Assembly: GCF_011303555.1 (NCBI RefSeq)
Contig: NZ_CP049868.1
Span: 2,852,001 to 2,916,000 of the forward strand
Direction of reading: 5' to 3'
Source of the DNA: Pedobacter sp. HDW13
GTDB taxonomy: Bacteria > Bacteroidota > Bacteroidia > Sphingobacteriales > Sphingobacteriaceae
Length of the DNA: 64,000 nucleotides
The position numbers and the translations under genes are program-made. Position 1 is the stretch's first letter; the number at the start of each line of letters is the position of its first letter. The notes below the pieces were generated by a model. The model searched no databases. It was not told the DNA's origin and saw only the letters and a program-made list of their open reading frames with translations. Below, in pieces: positions 17,474 through 26,135 of the stretch.

Positions 17474-18541
17474 CTATTTTACGATACTCACAGCAGTTCC
17501 ATCAGCCAGGTTAATCTGTCCGCTGGTAATTACTGTTTCGCCTTCTTTTAAGCCATCCAAAATCTCAACATTATCTCCTAAAATACGGCCTGAAACCACA
17601 TTGCGGATTTTTGAAGTATTGCTGGCTTTATCCAACAAGAAAACCTGGTTGCTGCTTACGCTACCCACAAATGAGGTACGTGGAATAAGGATGCCTGGAG
17701 CCTGTTTAGGGAATTTAAATACAGCGGTTCCGTACATACCAGCTTTTAAGCTGTTTTTGTGACTGTTTTCTACTTCAATCTCGATTGGGAAGTTTAAGGT
17801 AGCATCGGCTTTAGCGGCAATAAAAGTTACCTTACCCGAAAAATTATCAGTTGGGAAAACAGAAGATTTGATCGTAATCTGATCGCCAATTTTAAGGTTA
17901 GCCACCTGCGATTCGTTTACATTAACCTTCAGTTTCAATTTAGAAACATCAACCAGCTCGAACATTTGCGTACCCTGGGTATTTACAAAAGCACCAACTT
18001 CAATGTATCTTTTGTTTACGATACCGTTAATTGGTGATTTGATATTGGCATCGCTCAATTTGCGTTGCGAGGCCTGTAAACGCAATTTCGCATTTCTGGT
18101 AGCCAGTTTAGCCTGGTCTAACTGTTGTTGCGTAACGCCGCCGGTTTGAAATGAGCTCTGGTATCTGGCTTCATCGCGTACCGCATTCTGGTAGTTAGCC
18201 TCAGCCGTTTCCCTGTCGGTATTGATAATTTCTGCATCAACACGTGCCAAAACCTGACCCTTGCTTACGCGATCGCCTTCATCCACATAAATGGCGGTAA
18301 CACGACCTGCGTTTTCTGATAAGAAGTTTAATTCTTGTTTAGGGATAAAATTTCCGTTTGCGCTGAAATCTAAATCCACAACTTTTTTCTGTACGTCTGC
18401 AACCCGAACGGCAACTGCGCCACCACCTTTAGCAATGAAAGCAGTTTTTTCTTCGTTCTTCTTTTTGTTGTTTTTTAAGACATAAGCTATTGCACCAAGG
18501 GCAACAACAACTACGATGATTATGGTAATTACTCTTTTCAT
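17474..18541 (-). CDS. RND efflux periplasmic adaptor subunit
   Basis: 355 aa membrane fusion protein linking the RND pump to TolC. One N-terminal TM/signal anchor (residues 5-22), then the first lipoyl half-motif (SENAGRVTAIYVDEGDRVSKGQVLARVD, about 80-107), an alpha-helical hairpin (110-165; TAEANYQNAVRDEARYQ), the second lipoyl half (SPINGIVNKRYIEVGAFV), a beta-barrel domain (about 195-270) and the membrane-proximal domain with GLKEGETVITSGQINLADG. It ends 84 bp before the pump gene and starts 2 bp after the TolC gene stop. Confidence 0.94.
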   Translation of the reverse strand: MKRVITIIIVVVVALGAIAYVLKNNKKKNEEKTAFIAKGGGAVAVRVADVQKKVVDLDFSANGNFIPKQELNFLSENAGRVTAIYVDEGDRVSKGQVLARVDAEIINTDRETAEANYQNAVRDEARYQSSFQTGGVTQQQLDQAKLATRNAKLRLQASQRKLSDANIKSPINGIVNKRYIEVGAFVNTQGTQMFELVDVSKLKLKVNVNESQVANLKIGDQITIKSSVFPTDNFSGKVTFIAAKADATLNFPIEIEVENSHKNSLKAGMYGTAVFKFPKQAPGILIPRTSFVGSVSSNQVFLLDKASNTSKIRNVVSGRILGDNVEILDGLKEGETVITSGQINLADGTAVSIVK

Positions 18542-18543
18542 TT

Positions 18544-19884
18544 CTATTGTACTAGCGATTTAATATTTCCGTTTGATTTGATTAATTGTATTTCGGCTAT
18601 TTTATAATTTAATAAAGCCTGTGTATAGCTGTTTTGTGCTGAGGTTAATGCGTTTTCCGTATCCAAAAGATCGGTTAACGAAGCTAAGCCATTGTTATAA
18701 TTGTTTTGAGTACTCTTGTAAATCTCTTGCGCTAAATCAGCATTTTTACGTTGCGATTTAATGGTGTTTAAGTTATTGCGCAACTGTATTTTGGCATTTT
18801 CGTAAGCCAGGTTTAAAGAGTTTGTAGTTTCTTTTCTGCTTTCCTGTGCCTTTTTAATGTTTACATCAGCCTGGCGGATTTTAGAACGGGTTAGGAAGCC
18901 GTTAAAAATTGGCACTTTTAAAGTCAGGCCTACTGCCGAAGCTCCATATCCGATTGCTGCTGCATTGGATTTTAAGAAATCGAAACCATCGCTTTGGCTC
19001 GAGTAAGTATAGTTACCCGTTAAAGCCAATGAAGGATAATATTCAGCCACATAAGCTTTTCTTTGTAGCGATAATAGTTTATCCTGGTTATTTAAAAGTT
19101 TAACCTCTGTTCTGTTGGCCAGATCGATAGAATCTGTAAATACAGGTAGGGTAGTCACTTCCGTTAATTCGGTTGCAGGTAGGTTAATCGGTGTTGCAAC
19201 AGGCATTCCCATCGAAAATTTCAATTGGTTTTCCAATTGGGTAATTGCATTGATGGTTTGCTCGCGCTGTGTATTCAGGTTAGTTAAGTTTACACTGATC
19301 CTGTCTACATCGATTTTTCTGGCCAAACCATTTTTATACTGGTTGCTTACAATTTTTTCAACCACCTTAACATTTTTAATGTTGGTATCGATTACGTTAA
19401 GCTGTTGCCTGTTTACCAAAACCTGGTAATAATTGTTGGCTACCAGTTCGATAATCTGCTCTTCTGTTAACTGCGAAGTAAGGTTATAATATTCTTCGCT
19501 CGATCGTGCAGCCTGTAAACCGGTAAAAACCTGCTGGTTAAATAATTGCTGCGAAAGCTGGACGCCGGCAGTCGAATTCCAGTTCTGACCCAGTTTGATC
19601 GCCTGTGTTTGTCCGCCGAAATTAGCTACCAACTGGCCGATAATCGGGTTGTAGGTTAAGCCTACGTTTCCGGTAATTTGTGGTAAGGCTTGTGCCCTTA
19701 CTTCTTCTACCTTGTATCTTCCACCTTCAATATCCAATTTGGCATTTCGCACTTTTGTATTGTTTTGGAGCGCAAAAGTGAGCGCATCTTTTAAGGTAAC
19801 CTGCTGCTGTGCAATTGTCAGCTGCGGTAAAACCGAGCCGATAATAACGATGAGCATTAATCTTACCATTTTTATTCTAAGCAT
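18544..19884 (-). CDS. TolC family outer membrane efflux protein
   Basis: 446 aa, exported (signal peptide MLRIKMVRLMLIVIIGSVLPQLTIA-Q). It has the duplicated OEP layout: coiled-coil helices around 60-230 and 280-430, with typical ends such as VTLKDALTFALQNN at the N-terminus and NNYNNGLASLTDLLDTENALTSAQNSY near the C-terminus, the latter being the conserved second-repeat helix. First gene of the operon tolC-adaptor-pump, spaced 2 bp from the adaptor. It forms the outer membrane exit duct. Confidence 0.94.
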   Translation of the reverse strand: MLRIKMVRLMLIVIIGSVLPQLTIAQQQVTLKDALTFALQNNTKVRNAKLDIEGGRYKVEEVRAQALPQITGNVGLTYNPIIGQLVANFGGQTQAIKLGQNWNSTAGVQLSQQLFNQQVFTGLQAARSSEEYYNLTSQLTEEQIIELVANNYYQVLVNRQQLNVIDTNIKNVKVVEKIVSNQYKNGLARKIDVDRISVNLTNLNTQREQTINAITQLENQLKFSMGMPVATPINLPATELTEVTTLPVFTDSIDLANRTEVKLLNNQDKLLSLQRKAYVAEYYPSLALTGNYTYSSQSDGFDFLKSNAAAIGYGASAVGLTLKVPIFNGFLTRSKIRQADVNIKKAQESRKETTNSLNLAYENAKIQLRNNLNTIKSQRKNADLAQEIYKSTQNNYNNGLASLTDLLDTENALTSAQNSYTQALLNYKIAEIQLIKSNGNIKSLVQ

Positions 19885-19969
19885 AATGTATTGATTTTTT
19901 GTTTTTGGGTTCTTCTCTGTTTTTTTCAGCCATTAACCTGAGGCTGTTTATTTGGGCTAACGTTAAGCT

Positions 19970-20581
19970 TTAATCTATGCACCTTAAACCCCTTACAAAT
20001 ATGGTGGTCAGGTTTTTTTGCTTCATCGTCATTTTATTTAATGCTTTTTTATCAGGGAAAAGGTCTTTGCCGGTCTCCATAATACACATGGTACAGAGGC
20101 CCATTAAGCTTTCCAGGTATAGTTCGGCAACATGGGCAGTGTCATCGTGCTCAATTTCTCCTTTTGCTTTAGCCTGACTAAAAATCTCGGCGAAAAAAGC
20201 TTTTTCCGATTCTTTTAGTGCATGTAGCTTGCCTTTAATCACCTCATCGTTCAGTAAATCCGGAATTCCTTCCGTAATGCGGAGCATGTAATATTTTTGG
20301 AAAAAAGTGTTCCTTACATCAATGGTGTTAAAAAGAATTTCCTGTACTGGCAGCTCAGGGTTGTATTTCTTTTTAATCAGTTCGAAGAAATCGTTAAACA
20401 CTCTTTCAATCACCCCCACAATCAAATGTTTTTTATCCGGGAAATAATAATAAAGAGATGGTTTGGATACAGACAGATCTTCGGCAATATCGTTCATTGT
20501 GGTTTTACCAATACCAAAATGGATAAAGCGTTTTATAGCGCCATCAATAATTTGCTCTCTCTTTTTATCGGCTACAATCAT
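19970..20581 (-). CDS. TetR/AcrR family transcriptional regulator
   Basis: 203 aa. N-terminal helix-turn-helix at about residues 10-55 (IDGAIKRFIHFGIGKTTMNDIA, then VSKPSLYYYFPDKKHLI), the characteristic TetR DNA-binding signature with the YYYF block. The C-terminal part is helical and would bind an effector. It lies 85 bp upstream of the efflux operon in the same direction, so it is probably its local repressor, possibly in the same transcript. Confidence 0.92.
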   Translation of the reverse strand: MIVADKKREQIIDGAIKRFIHFGIGKTTMNDIAEDLSVSKPSLYYYFPDKKHLIVGVIERVFNDFFELIKKKYNPELPVQEILFNTIDVRNTFFQKYYMLRITEGIPDLLNDEVIKGKLHALKESEKAFFAEIFSQAKAKGEIEHDDTAHVAELYLESLMGLCTMCIMETGKDLFPDKKALNKMTMKQKNLTTIFVRGLRCID

Positions 20582-20747
20582 TTTACTTTTCTACTTTCTG
20601 ACTTTTTTAATATTTTAGTCAAAAATAGTGCTAAAAAATGATTTGTCATGAAATGTTTGGCTAAACCAGAGGTAAGCTTACAATCTCATGACATAAATAT
20701 ACAGTTTTTGCTGTTATATATCTTTACAAACCAGTTGTTTATATATT

Positions 20748-21185
20748 TTGTTCGTCTTAATTAACATATTAACTGTACTATTTACCATCATTGCAATGGA
20801 GTGCTTGTCGTGGTTTATACACAAGTATTTATTTCATGGGCCCTTGTGGTTTTTGCATAAAAGTCACCATCAAAAGGCTAAATCATTTTTCGAATGGAAC
20901 GATTTGTTTGCACTGTTATTTGCCGGGCTTTCGTTACTGTTAATGTATATTGGCAGGAAGAACTTCGATTACCGCTTTTTTGTTGGACTGGGTATTACCC
21001 TGTACGGCCTGATTTATTTCATGGTGCACGATTGGTTTGTGCACCGGCGTTTTAAAACCTTCAAAAGCACTAATACCTATTTGTTGGCTGTGCGTAAAGC
21101 CCATAAAATGCACCATAAAAATAGGGGAAGGGAAAAAGGAAAGGCTTTTGGGCTGTTGTTTGTGCGGAAAGATCTAATCTCGTAA
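20748..21185 (+). CDS. crtZ: Carotene hydroxylase-like protein (CrtZ / fatty acid hydroxylase superfamily)
   Basis: 145 aa membrane protein with about four TM segments. The di-iron histidine clusters of the superfamily are all present: HKYLFHG (about residues 25-31), HKSHHQ (37-42), HDWFVHRR (94-101) and HKMHHKNRG (118-126). These match the beta-carotene hydroxylase CrtZ pattern, which adds hydroxyl groups to the ionone rings to give zeaxanthin. The frame opens with TTG at 20748; no ATG precedes the first TM, so this is the likely start. Other carotenoid genes are at 26.1-29.1 kb. Part of its 3' end is repeated in decayed form at 23159-23222. Confidence 0.85.
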   Translation: MFVLINILTVLFTIIAMECLSWFIHKYLFHGPLWFLHKSHHQKAKSFFEWNDLFALLFAGLSLLLMYIGRKNFDYRFFVGLGITLYGLIYFMVHDWFVHRRFKTFKSTNTYLLAVRKAHKMHHKNRGREKGKAFGLLFVRKDLIS

Positions 21186-21263
21186 GCCTGAAATAGAAAT
21201 AATCACTAAAAGTAATTTGATAAACTAATTAATTAGTTTATATTTATTTTATAAGATATAAAT

Positions 21264-21950
21264 ATGAAACGATACCTGGTCATTCTGGCAATTTTCTTTG
21301 CTTCGTCTGCAATTGCGCAAAACATTAATTTTACTATCAAAGGTGAAATTTCAAATACTGATAGCATCAAATATGCTTATTTAACCACGCTTTCCCAGCA
21401 AATTCCTATATCAAGCGATAAAATATTTATGGTAATGCCAGTTATTAACGGCAAATTTGAGTTTAAGGGGGCTTTTGATCTTGAGGGTAAAGATTATCAA
21501 TACGCCAGTGTTTTTTTTGAAGAGAGAGGAAATATTTCTAAGGAAGAAGCATTGTCTAAATTTAGAAATCTGATTTGGCTAACAGGAGCCAGGAGGAATG
21601 CAAAGCTTATCGTACTAGAGGATTTAACCCTGTCGATTGATAATTATGGGAATACTAAAGCTGCTAAAATTACTGATAAAGGTATTTTAACAAGGCAAAG
21701 TGATGAGGTTACTGAGGCCATAAAAGCCAGAGATAGAAAAATGATAGCCTTTGTAAAGAAGTATGCTGATTCACCTGTAGCTTTCTATCAGGTAGAACAA
21801 ATCACCTCGATGTTTGATGTGTCTCGTAAGGATAGGATGCAAAGTATGTACGGCTTGCCACTAGAGTTGTTTAATGAACTTTCTCCTAGATTAAAAAATA
21901 GTAAAAAAGGGCTCGAATTAAAGAAAAATATCGATGATAAGGTTAAGTAG
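21264..21950 (+). CDS. DUF4369-like secreted protein
   Basis: 228 aa, signal peptide of about 18 residues (ending SSAIA-Q). The FTIKGEISNTDSIKYAYLT opening followed by INGKFEFKGAF and the central VLEDLTLSID resembles the DUF4369 domain found at the N-terminus of many Bacteroidota thioredoxin-like proteins. Here no thioredoxin domain follows; the gene ends with a Lys-rich helical tail and overlaps the next gene, which carries the thioredoxin domain, by 17 bp. The two probably act together in the periplasm. Function unknown. Confidence 0.75.
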   Translation: MKRYLVILAIFFASSAIAQNINFTIKGEISNTDSIKYAYLTTLSQQIPISSDKIFMVMPVINGKFEFKGAFDLEGKDYQYASVFFEERGNISKEEALSKFRNLIWLTGARRNAKLIVLEDLTLSIDNYGNTKAAKITDKGILTRQSDEVTEAIKARDRKMIAFVKKYADSPVAFYQVEQITSMFDVSRKDRMQSMYGLPLELFNELSPRLKNSKKGLELKKNIDDKVK

Positions 21951-23100
21951 TAAACCTTTGGTTCTGTTGTTTGCGGCATTGTTTAATTTTATGGATTCTG
22001 TTAACGCTCAACAAACTTTTAAGGGGAAGCTTATCCTAAAATCGGATTTTAGCACACTCATTCAGCAGCCATTTAAAGTTGTACTGAAAAGATACGATTT
22101 GGCCAGTTTAGGCGGCGTAACCGACACGATTATAATTAAAGATAAAGTGCTGAGCTATGAAACTGAGCTTTTGGAACCAGTAAACTTATTGATGGATTTT
22201 TACTGGAACAATAAAAAAGTTACTTCAAAGAAATTTTGGACAATGCCCGGTAATTATGAAATTGCGATAGACAGCAATTTAGTTCCTGAAATTGTGGGCG
22301 TTAAACCTGCAATTGTAGCCGGCATAACAGAGCTTGATCGGTTTTCGGCTGTTTTTTCTAAAAAGGCGGAAACAATGGTTGGTAATGTTAATTATGAAAA
22401 TCAGAAAATTGCTGATGTTGAAGCCAGGATTTGGCAAATAAGAGATTCGATAGATATTGCGCTTGATAAAAATGTGTACCTCCCGGCCATAAAATTGAAC
22501 GCAAATTCGCCGGTTGGCTTATATGCACTTTGGCAGTACGCAGATAGGCCACATGGTAAGCCACGAACTATAAATCACCCAAAAGAAATTAATTCATTAT
22601 TAAATACGCTAGGGCCGGATATTAGAATACTTCCATCTGCGCTAAAATTAATCGGTACCATATCGCTCGAGAGACAACTTAGGGTTGGTAATGTAATGAA
22701 GCGTTTTTCGCTACCTGATGCTAAGGGTAAAATGTACAACCTTGATGATTTTAAGGGGAAGTATTTGTTGGTGGATTTTTGGGCAAGCTGGTGTGTGCCT
22801 TGCAGAGATGAGAACCCGACCCTGGTTAAAGCCTTTAATAAGTATAAAAAATCTGGATTCCAGATCGTAAGCATAACAAGAGACCGATTATCGGGAAGGA
22901 CAGATTGGCTTGAAGCGATACAGAAAGATAAGGTAAATATATGGCCTCAGTTAAGCGACTTTAAAGATGTAGCGCAGAAAATTTATAACATTGAAACTAT
23001 TCCGGTAAACTACCTTGTGGATCCTAAAGGCATAATTGTTGGCAGAAATTTAAGAGGGGATGATTTGGAAAAAGCACTTAAAAAGATTTTTAAGTATTAA
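21934..23100 (+). CDS. TlpA-like thioredoxin family protein
   Basis: 388 aa, signal peptide (residues 1-25, ending DSVNA-Q). The N-terminal 240 residues are a DUF4369-like beta-rich region; the C-terminal 130 are an AhpC/TlpA thioredoxin fold with FKGKYLLVDFWASWCVPC and the redox pair WCVPC, then the cis-Pro in IETIPVNYLVD. It should act as a periplasmic thiol-disulfide reductase. It overlaps the DUF4369-like gene by 17 bp. The pair lies between crtZ and a decayed copy of the crtZ 3' end. Confidence 0.9.
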   Translation: MIRLSSKPLVLLFAALFNFMDSVNAQQTFKGKLILKSDFSTLIQQPFKVVLKRYDLASLGGVTDTIIIKDKVLSYETELLEPVNLLMDFYWNNKKVTSKKFWTMPGNYEIAIDSNLVPEIVGVKPAIVAGITELDRFSAVFSKKAETMVGNVNYENQKIADVEARIWQIRDSIDIALDKNVYLPAIKLNANSPVGLYALWQYADRPHGKPRTINHPKEINSLLNTLGPDIRILPSALKLIGTISLERQLRVGNVMKRFSLPDAKGKMYNLDDFKGKYLLVDFWASWCVPCRDENPTLVKAFNKYKKSGFQIVSITRDRLSGRTDWLEAIQKDKVNIWPQLSDFKDVAQKIYNIETIPVNYLVDPKGIIVGRNLRGDDLEKALKKIFKY

Positions 23101-23158
23101 AAGTGATTGCTAGATTTCTCTGCAAATGCCTCAAGAGGTCGAAAAAGGTAGTGAAATC

Positions 23159-23222
23159 TACCATAAAACAATGGCAAAGAAAACGAAAAGGCTTTTGGAC
23201 TGTTGTTTGTGAGGAAAAGCTT
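23159..23222 (+). pseudogene. Decayed duplicate of the crtZ 3' end
   Basis: ACCATAAAACAATGGCAAAG through AGGCTTTTGGACTGTTGTTT and GTGAGGAAAAGC aligns with crtZ bases 21112-21174 (ACCATAAAAATAGGGGAAGG ... AGGCTTTTGGGCTGTTGTTT GTGCGGAAAGATC), roughly four bases in five identical. No intact frame remains. It shows that part of crtZ was copied when the genes between were inserted or rearranged. Confidence 0.7.
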
Positions 23223-23240
23223 ATTAAGAATTAAAGCTAT

Positions 23241-23693
23241 ATGATAAATAAATATTTCGCCATCTTTCTTCTCGGTTTTATTTCTATAATCCTATACGCC
23301 TGTGGCAAAAAAACAGATAAAGAACGCGCCATTGCCCTTGTAGAAAAGCAATACGAAAATAGTAGCCAAAAGCTGAACTTTGAGCAGGCTACGCTTGATA
23401 GTCTTTATCATATTTCGCCCAAAGCTTACGCCGATAGCATTGCAAAAGGACATGAGCTCGATTCGACTCTGGCGGTACTCGAAACAGAAATTGAACATTT
23501 TAGTCAGGCAGAATCAGATAGTGTAGGCTTGATTAGTGCAAAGCTGACCAAAGAAAGATACAGTTTACTGGAGCTGGCTAAAACCAAACCAAAGTTTATT
23601 GGATGGAAGTTATCAGGAGTGACTAAAGCTGGAGATATAGCAGCGTCTTTGAGTTTTAATTTTGATCAGGGGATTAGCAAAATCGTTCCTTAA
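23241..23693 (+). CDS. Predicted lipoprotein of unknown function
   Basis: 150 aa. A lipoprotein signal (MINKYFAIFLLGFISIILYAC) places the lipid-accepting Cys at about 21, followed by charged GKKTDKERA. The mature part is mostly helical and polar (VEKQYENSSQKLNFEQATLD; LEQ/ELE-rich) with one short hydrophobic C-terminal strand segment. I recognise no family. It sits 39 bp upstream of murB, in the same direction. Confidence 0.7.
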   Translation: MINKYFAIFLLGFISIILYACGKKTDKERAIALVEKQYENSSQKLNFEQATLDSLYHISPKAYADSIAKGHELDSTLAVLETEIEHFSQAESDSVGLISAKLTKERYSLLELAKTKPKFIGWKLSGVTKAGDIAASLSFNFDQGISKIVP

Positions 23694-23732
23694 TTAATTT
23701 TTCTTTTACTTTTGCAGCATAACAAAATCAAC

Positions 23733-24748
23733 ATGCTTCAAATTCAGGAAAATATTTCGTTAAAACCTTACAATTCTTTTGGTATCGATGTTAAAGCAAA
23801 GTTCTTTGCCGAAATATTTTCGGAAGCTGAGTTGAAGGCATTGTTTCAGCATGAACTGGTAAAAAATCAAAAACTACTTGTTATTGGTGGGGGGAGTAAT
23901 GTGCTGTTTACACAAGATTATCAAGGTCTTGTAATCAAAATTAGTATTAAGGGCATCGAATCTAAAGTTGCCGGAGATGAGGTTACGATAATAGCGGGAG
24001 CAGGCGAAATATGGAACGATTTTGTAAACTATTGCGTAAAACATGGTTTTGCAGGGGTTGAGAATTTAAGTTTAATTCCTGGTACCGTGGGGCATCGCCT
24101 ATACAAAACATTGGTGCTTACGGAGTAGAACTGAAAGATGTTTTTGAAAGCTGTACCGCATTCGAGATTAAAACCGGTAAAATTAAGATCTTTAATTATG
24201 ACGATTGCCATTTTGGTTACCGTGAAAGTGTTTTTAAAAGCGAGCTAAAAGGGCAGTACATTATTACCTCAGTTGCTTTTCGTTTATCGGCTGTGCCAAA
24301 TATCAATACTTCTTACGGTGCTATTGAAACTGAACTGCAGAACAGGGGAATAGAAAAACCAACCATTGCTGATGTTTCTGCAGCGGTATCGCATATTCGC
24401 GTAAGCAAATTACCAGATCCATCAACCATTGGTAATGCTGGTAGTTTCTTTAAAAATCCTGTAATTGAAAAGCATGAGTTTGCTGATATTGTAGCAAAAC
24501 ACCCCGATGTGGTGCATTATGCTACAGCCGATGATAAAATTAAACTTGCCGCTGGCTGGCTAATTGAACAGTGCGGTTGGAAGGGTAAAGTGGTAGGGCA
24601 AACTGGTACCTGGAAAAATCAGGCTTTGGTGTTGGTTAATCACGGCTATGCCACTGGTACAGAAGTGTATAGTTTTTCTGAACAAATAATAGACAGTGTA
24701 AAGGCCACGTTTGGAGTCGCTTTAGAACGTGAGGTAAATATTCTGTGA
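23733..24748 (+). CDS. murB: UDP-N-acetylmuramate dehydrogenase (frameshifted in this sequence)
   Basis: MurB reduces UDP-GlcNAc-enolpyruvate to UDP-MurNAc with FAD and NADPH, an essential cytosolic step of peptidoglycan synthesis. From ATG 23733, the FAD domain shows LVIGGGSNVLF and AGAGEIWNDFV; frame 1 breaks at about 24088. One extra G in GTGGGGCATCG gives PGTVGASPIQNIGAYGVEL and one continuous protein of about 338 aa. The remainder has the catalytic GYRESVFK Arg, the proton-donor Ser in NAGSFFKNP, and the MurB_C domain (AGWLIEQCGWKG, then the last-Glu region). The -7-like TACTTTTG lies at 23708. Because the enzyme is essential, an assembly error is more likely than true loss. Confidence 0.93.
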
Positions 24749-24880
24749 CGAAACAACGCATAGGCATAAACCAGTACTTTTAGGGGCGTGCCAGAAATTT
24801 TTGGTACTAAGTTTGTTTGGATTATAGTGAATGGACATTAATTCATTTGTTTTTTTTAATCTACCTAAAGCTTAAATATC

Positions 24881-25411
24881 ATGACAAAATTCGAATTCAA
24901 TCACCTCGTTAATCATCACTCCGTATCGCTTAGATCTTACGCTTTAAATTTTACAAAAGACGCTGAAGATGCAAATGATCTGGTTCAGGATACCATGCTG
25001 AAGGCCATTACTTATTATAATAAGTTTAAAGAAGGTACGAATTTGAAAGGTTGGTTGTTTACCATCATGAAAAATACTTTCATTAACAACTATCGCCGTT
25101 TAGTAAAAACGAATACTTTAATTACGCAGAGCGAGGATATTTCTTCGGCTAACCTTTCATACAGTGCAACTAAGAACCAGGCAGAAAGTAAATTTGTGCT
25201 GGGCGATATTGATAAAGCCCTTGCTCAATTACCTGAAGAGTATTATGTGCCTTTCATCCGTTATTTTGAAGGTTATAAATACCACGAAATTGCTGATATG
25301 TTAGAAATTCCTATCGGAACAGTTAAAACACGTATCCACGTAGCACGCGGTATTCTTAAAAAATACCTTAAAACTTATTCAAAAGAAATTGCCAGTACTG
25401 AAATGGCTTAA
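24881..25411 (+). CDS. ECF-type RNA polymerase sigma factor
   Basis: 176 aa. Region 2 runs from about residue 10 to 75 (DAEDANDLVQDTMLKAITYY, then LKGWLFTIMKNTFINNYRR) and region 4 from about 110 to 165 (LPEEYYVPFIRYFEGYKYHEI, then IPIGTVKTRIHVARGILK, the recognition helix). Length and layout match group 4 sigma-70 factors of Bacteroidota. No anti-sigma gene follows; a terminator is at 25436. It lies near the carotenoid genes, which in other bacteria can be under ECF control, but no link is shown here. Confidence 0.93.
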   Translation: MTKFEFNHLVNHHSVSLRSYALNFTKDAEDANDLVQDTMLKAITYYNKFKEGTNLKGWLFTIMKNTFINNYRRLVKTNTLITQSEDISSANLSYSATKNQAESKFVLGDIDKALAQLPEEYYVPFIRYFEGYKYHEIADMLEIPIGTVKTRIHVARGILKKYLKTYSKEIASTEMA

Positions 25412-25435
25412 GATACATCAATTGGAAAAACCAGG

Positions 25436-25463
25436 GGCTCAGATTTTATCTGGGCCTTTTTTG
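25436..25463 (+). terminator. Terminator after the sigma factor gene
   Basis: GGCTCAGAT, TTT, ATCTGGGCC followed by TTTTTTG; 25 bp past the stop. Confidence 0.75.
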
Positions 25464-25487
25464 TTATCACTTCCAAAGCGAAAAGTC

Positions 25488-25880
25488 ATCTCGACCGTAG
25501 TGGAGAGATTTACCTAACAGATCTTTATCGCATCCCATATCTGTCATGCTGAGGGTTAATTTATTGGATAAAATCAATATTAGTGATATCCCCTCTTAGG
25601 GCTCCTCATTTCGAGCGAAGTGCAACGTAGTTCAGAAATCCATTTAAAGATCTCTCCATTTCGCTGCGCTTCAGTCGAGATGACGGTTCTTCTATGGGGC
25701 TGTCAATGGTAGAGTAATCGAAGGATCTTTTATTTGTTCAAGGTTGCTAGTCGAAGTCGCCGTCATTTCGGGCGCAGTTGAGAACCACGTTAGTGCTCAG
25801 CGAAGCTAAATCTGTCTCGAGATAGATTTCTCTCCGCCTGTACGGGCAGGCGTTCCTTTATGCTGCAGTCGAAATGACGA
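25488..25880. repeat. Cluster of dispersed REP-like repeats
   Basis: Words such as TCATCTCGACCGTAGTGGAG, CGAGCGAAGTGCAACGTAGT, TTCAGTCGAGATGACG and CTGCAGTCGAAATGACGA recur here and at 7808 and 34548. The segment 25541-25590 (TGTCATGCTGAGGGTTAATT onward) is the reverse complement of 34735-34785. Confidence 0.65.
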
Positions 25881-25937
25881 CCCTTTTATTTAATTATCGG
25901 TTGTAGCCAACTCATATAAGGTATTCCCAAAATCTCC

Positions 25938-25977
25938 TAAAAAGCAAAAGGCCTGGAAAATCCAGGCCTTTTTGCTT
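25938..25977. terminator. Bidirectional terminator between the sigma factor and crtI
   Basis: AAAAGCAAAAGGCCTGG, AAAAT, CCAGGCCTTTTTGCTTA: a long near-perfect hairpin flanked by A-run and T-run, suitable for both strands. Lies about 160 bp beyond the crtI stop. Confidence 0.7.
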
Positions 25978-26135
25978 ATCATATATTTGGTTAGTTGATT
26001 CTTATTTTTTCTTTCAACAATTCGCCTTCTCTCTAATTTCGAAACAAATGCAAACCTCGAACAATAATGCGTTTTAAAGGTTTTTTGCAGTGTTTTTGTT
26101 TTGTGGTTATAAAGATAAGGGAAATTTTAAATTTG

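Larger units (their letters stand above)
25464..26135. other. Intergenic region rich in dispersed repeats
   Basis: About 670 bp between the sigma factor and the convergent crtI. It contains at least three blocks of the dispersed repeat (25488-25880), a strong hairpin terminator at 25938-25977 and an A/T-rich remainder. No frame above 60 codons with protein-like composition was seen. Confidence 0.6.
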
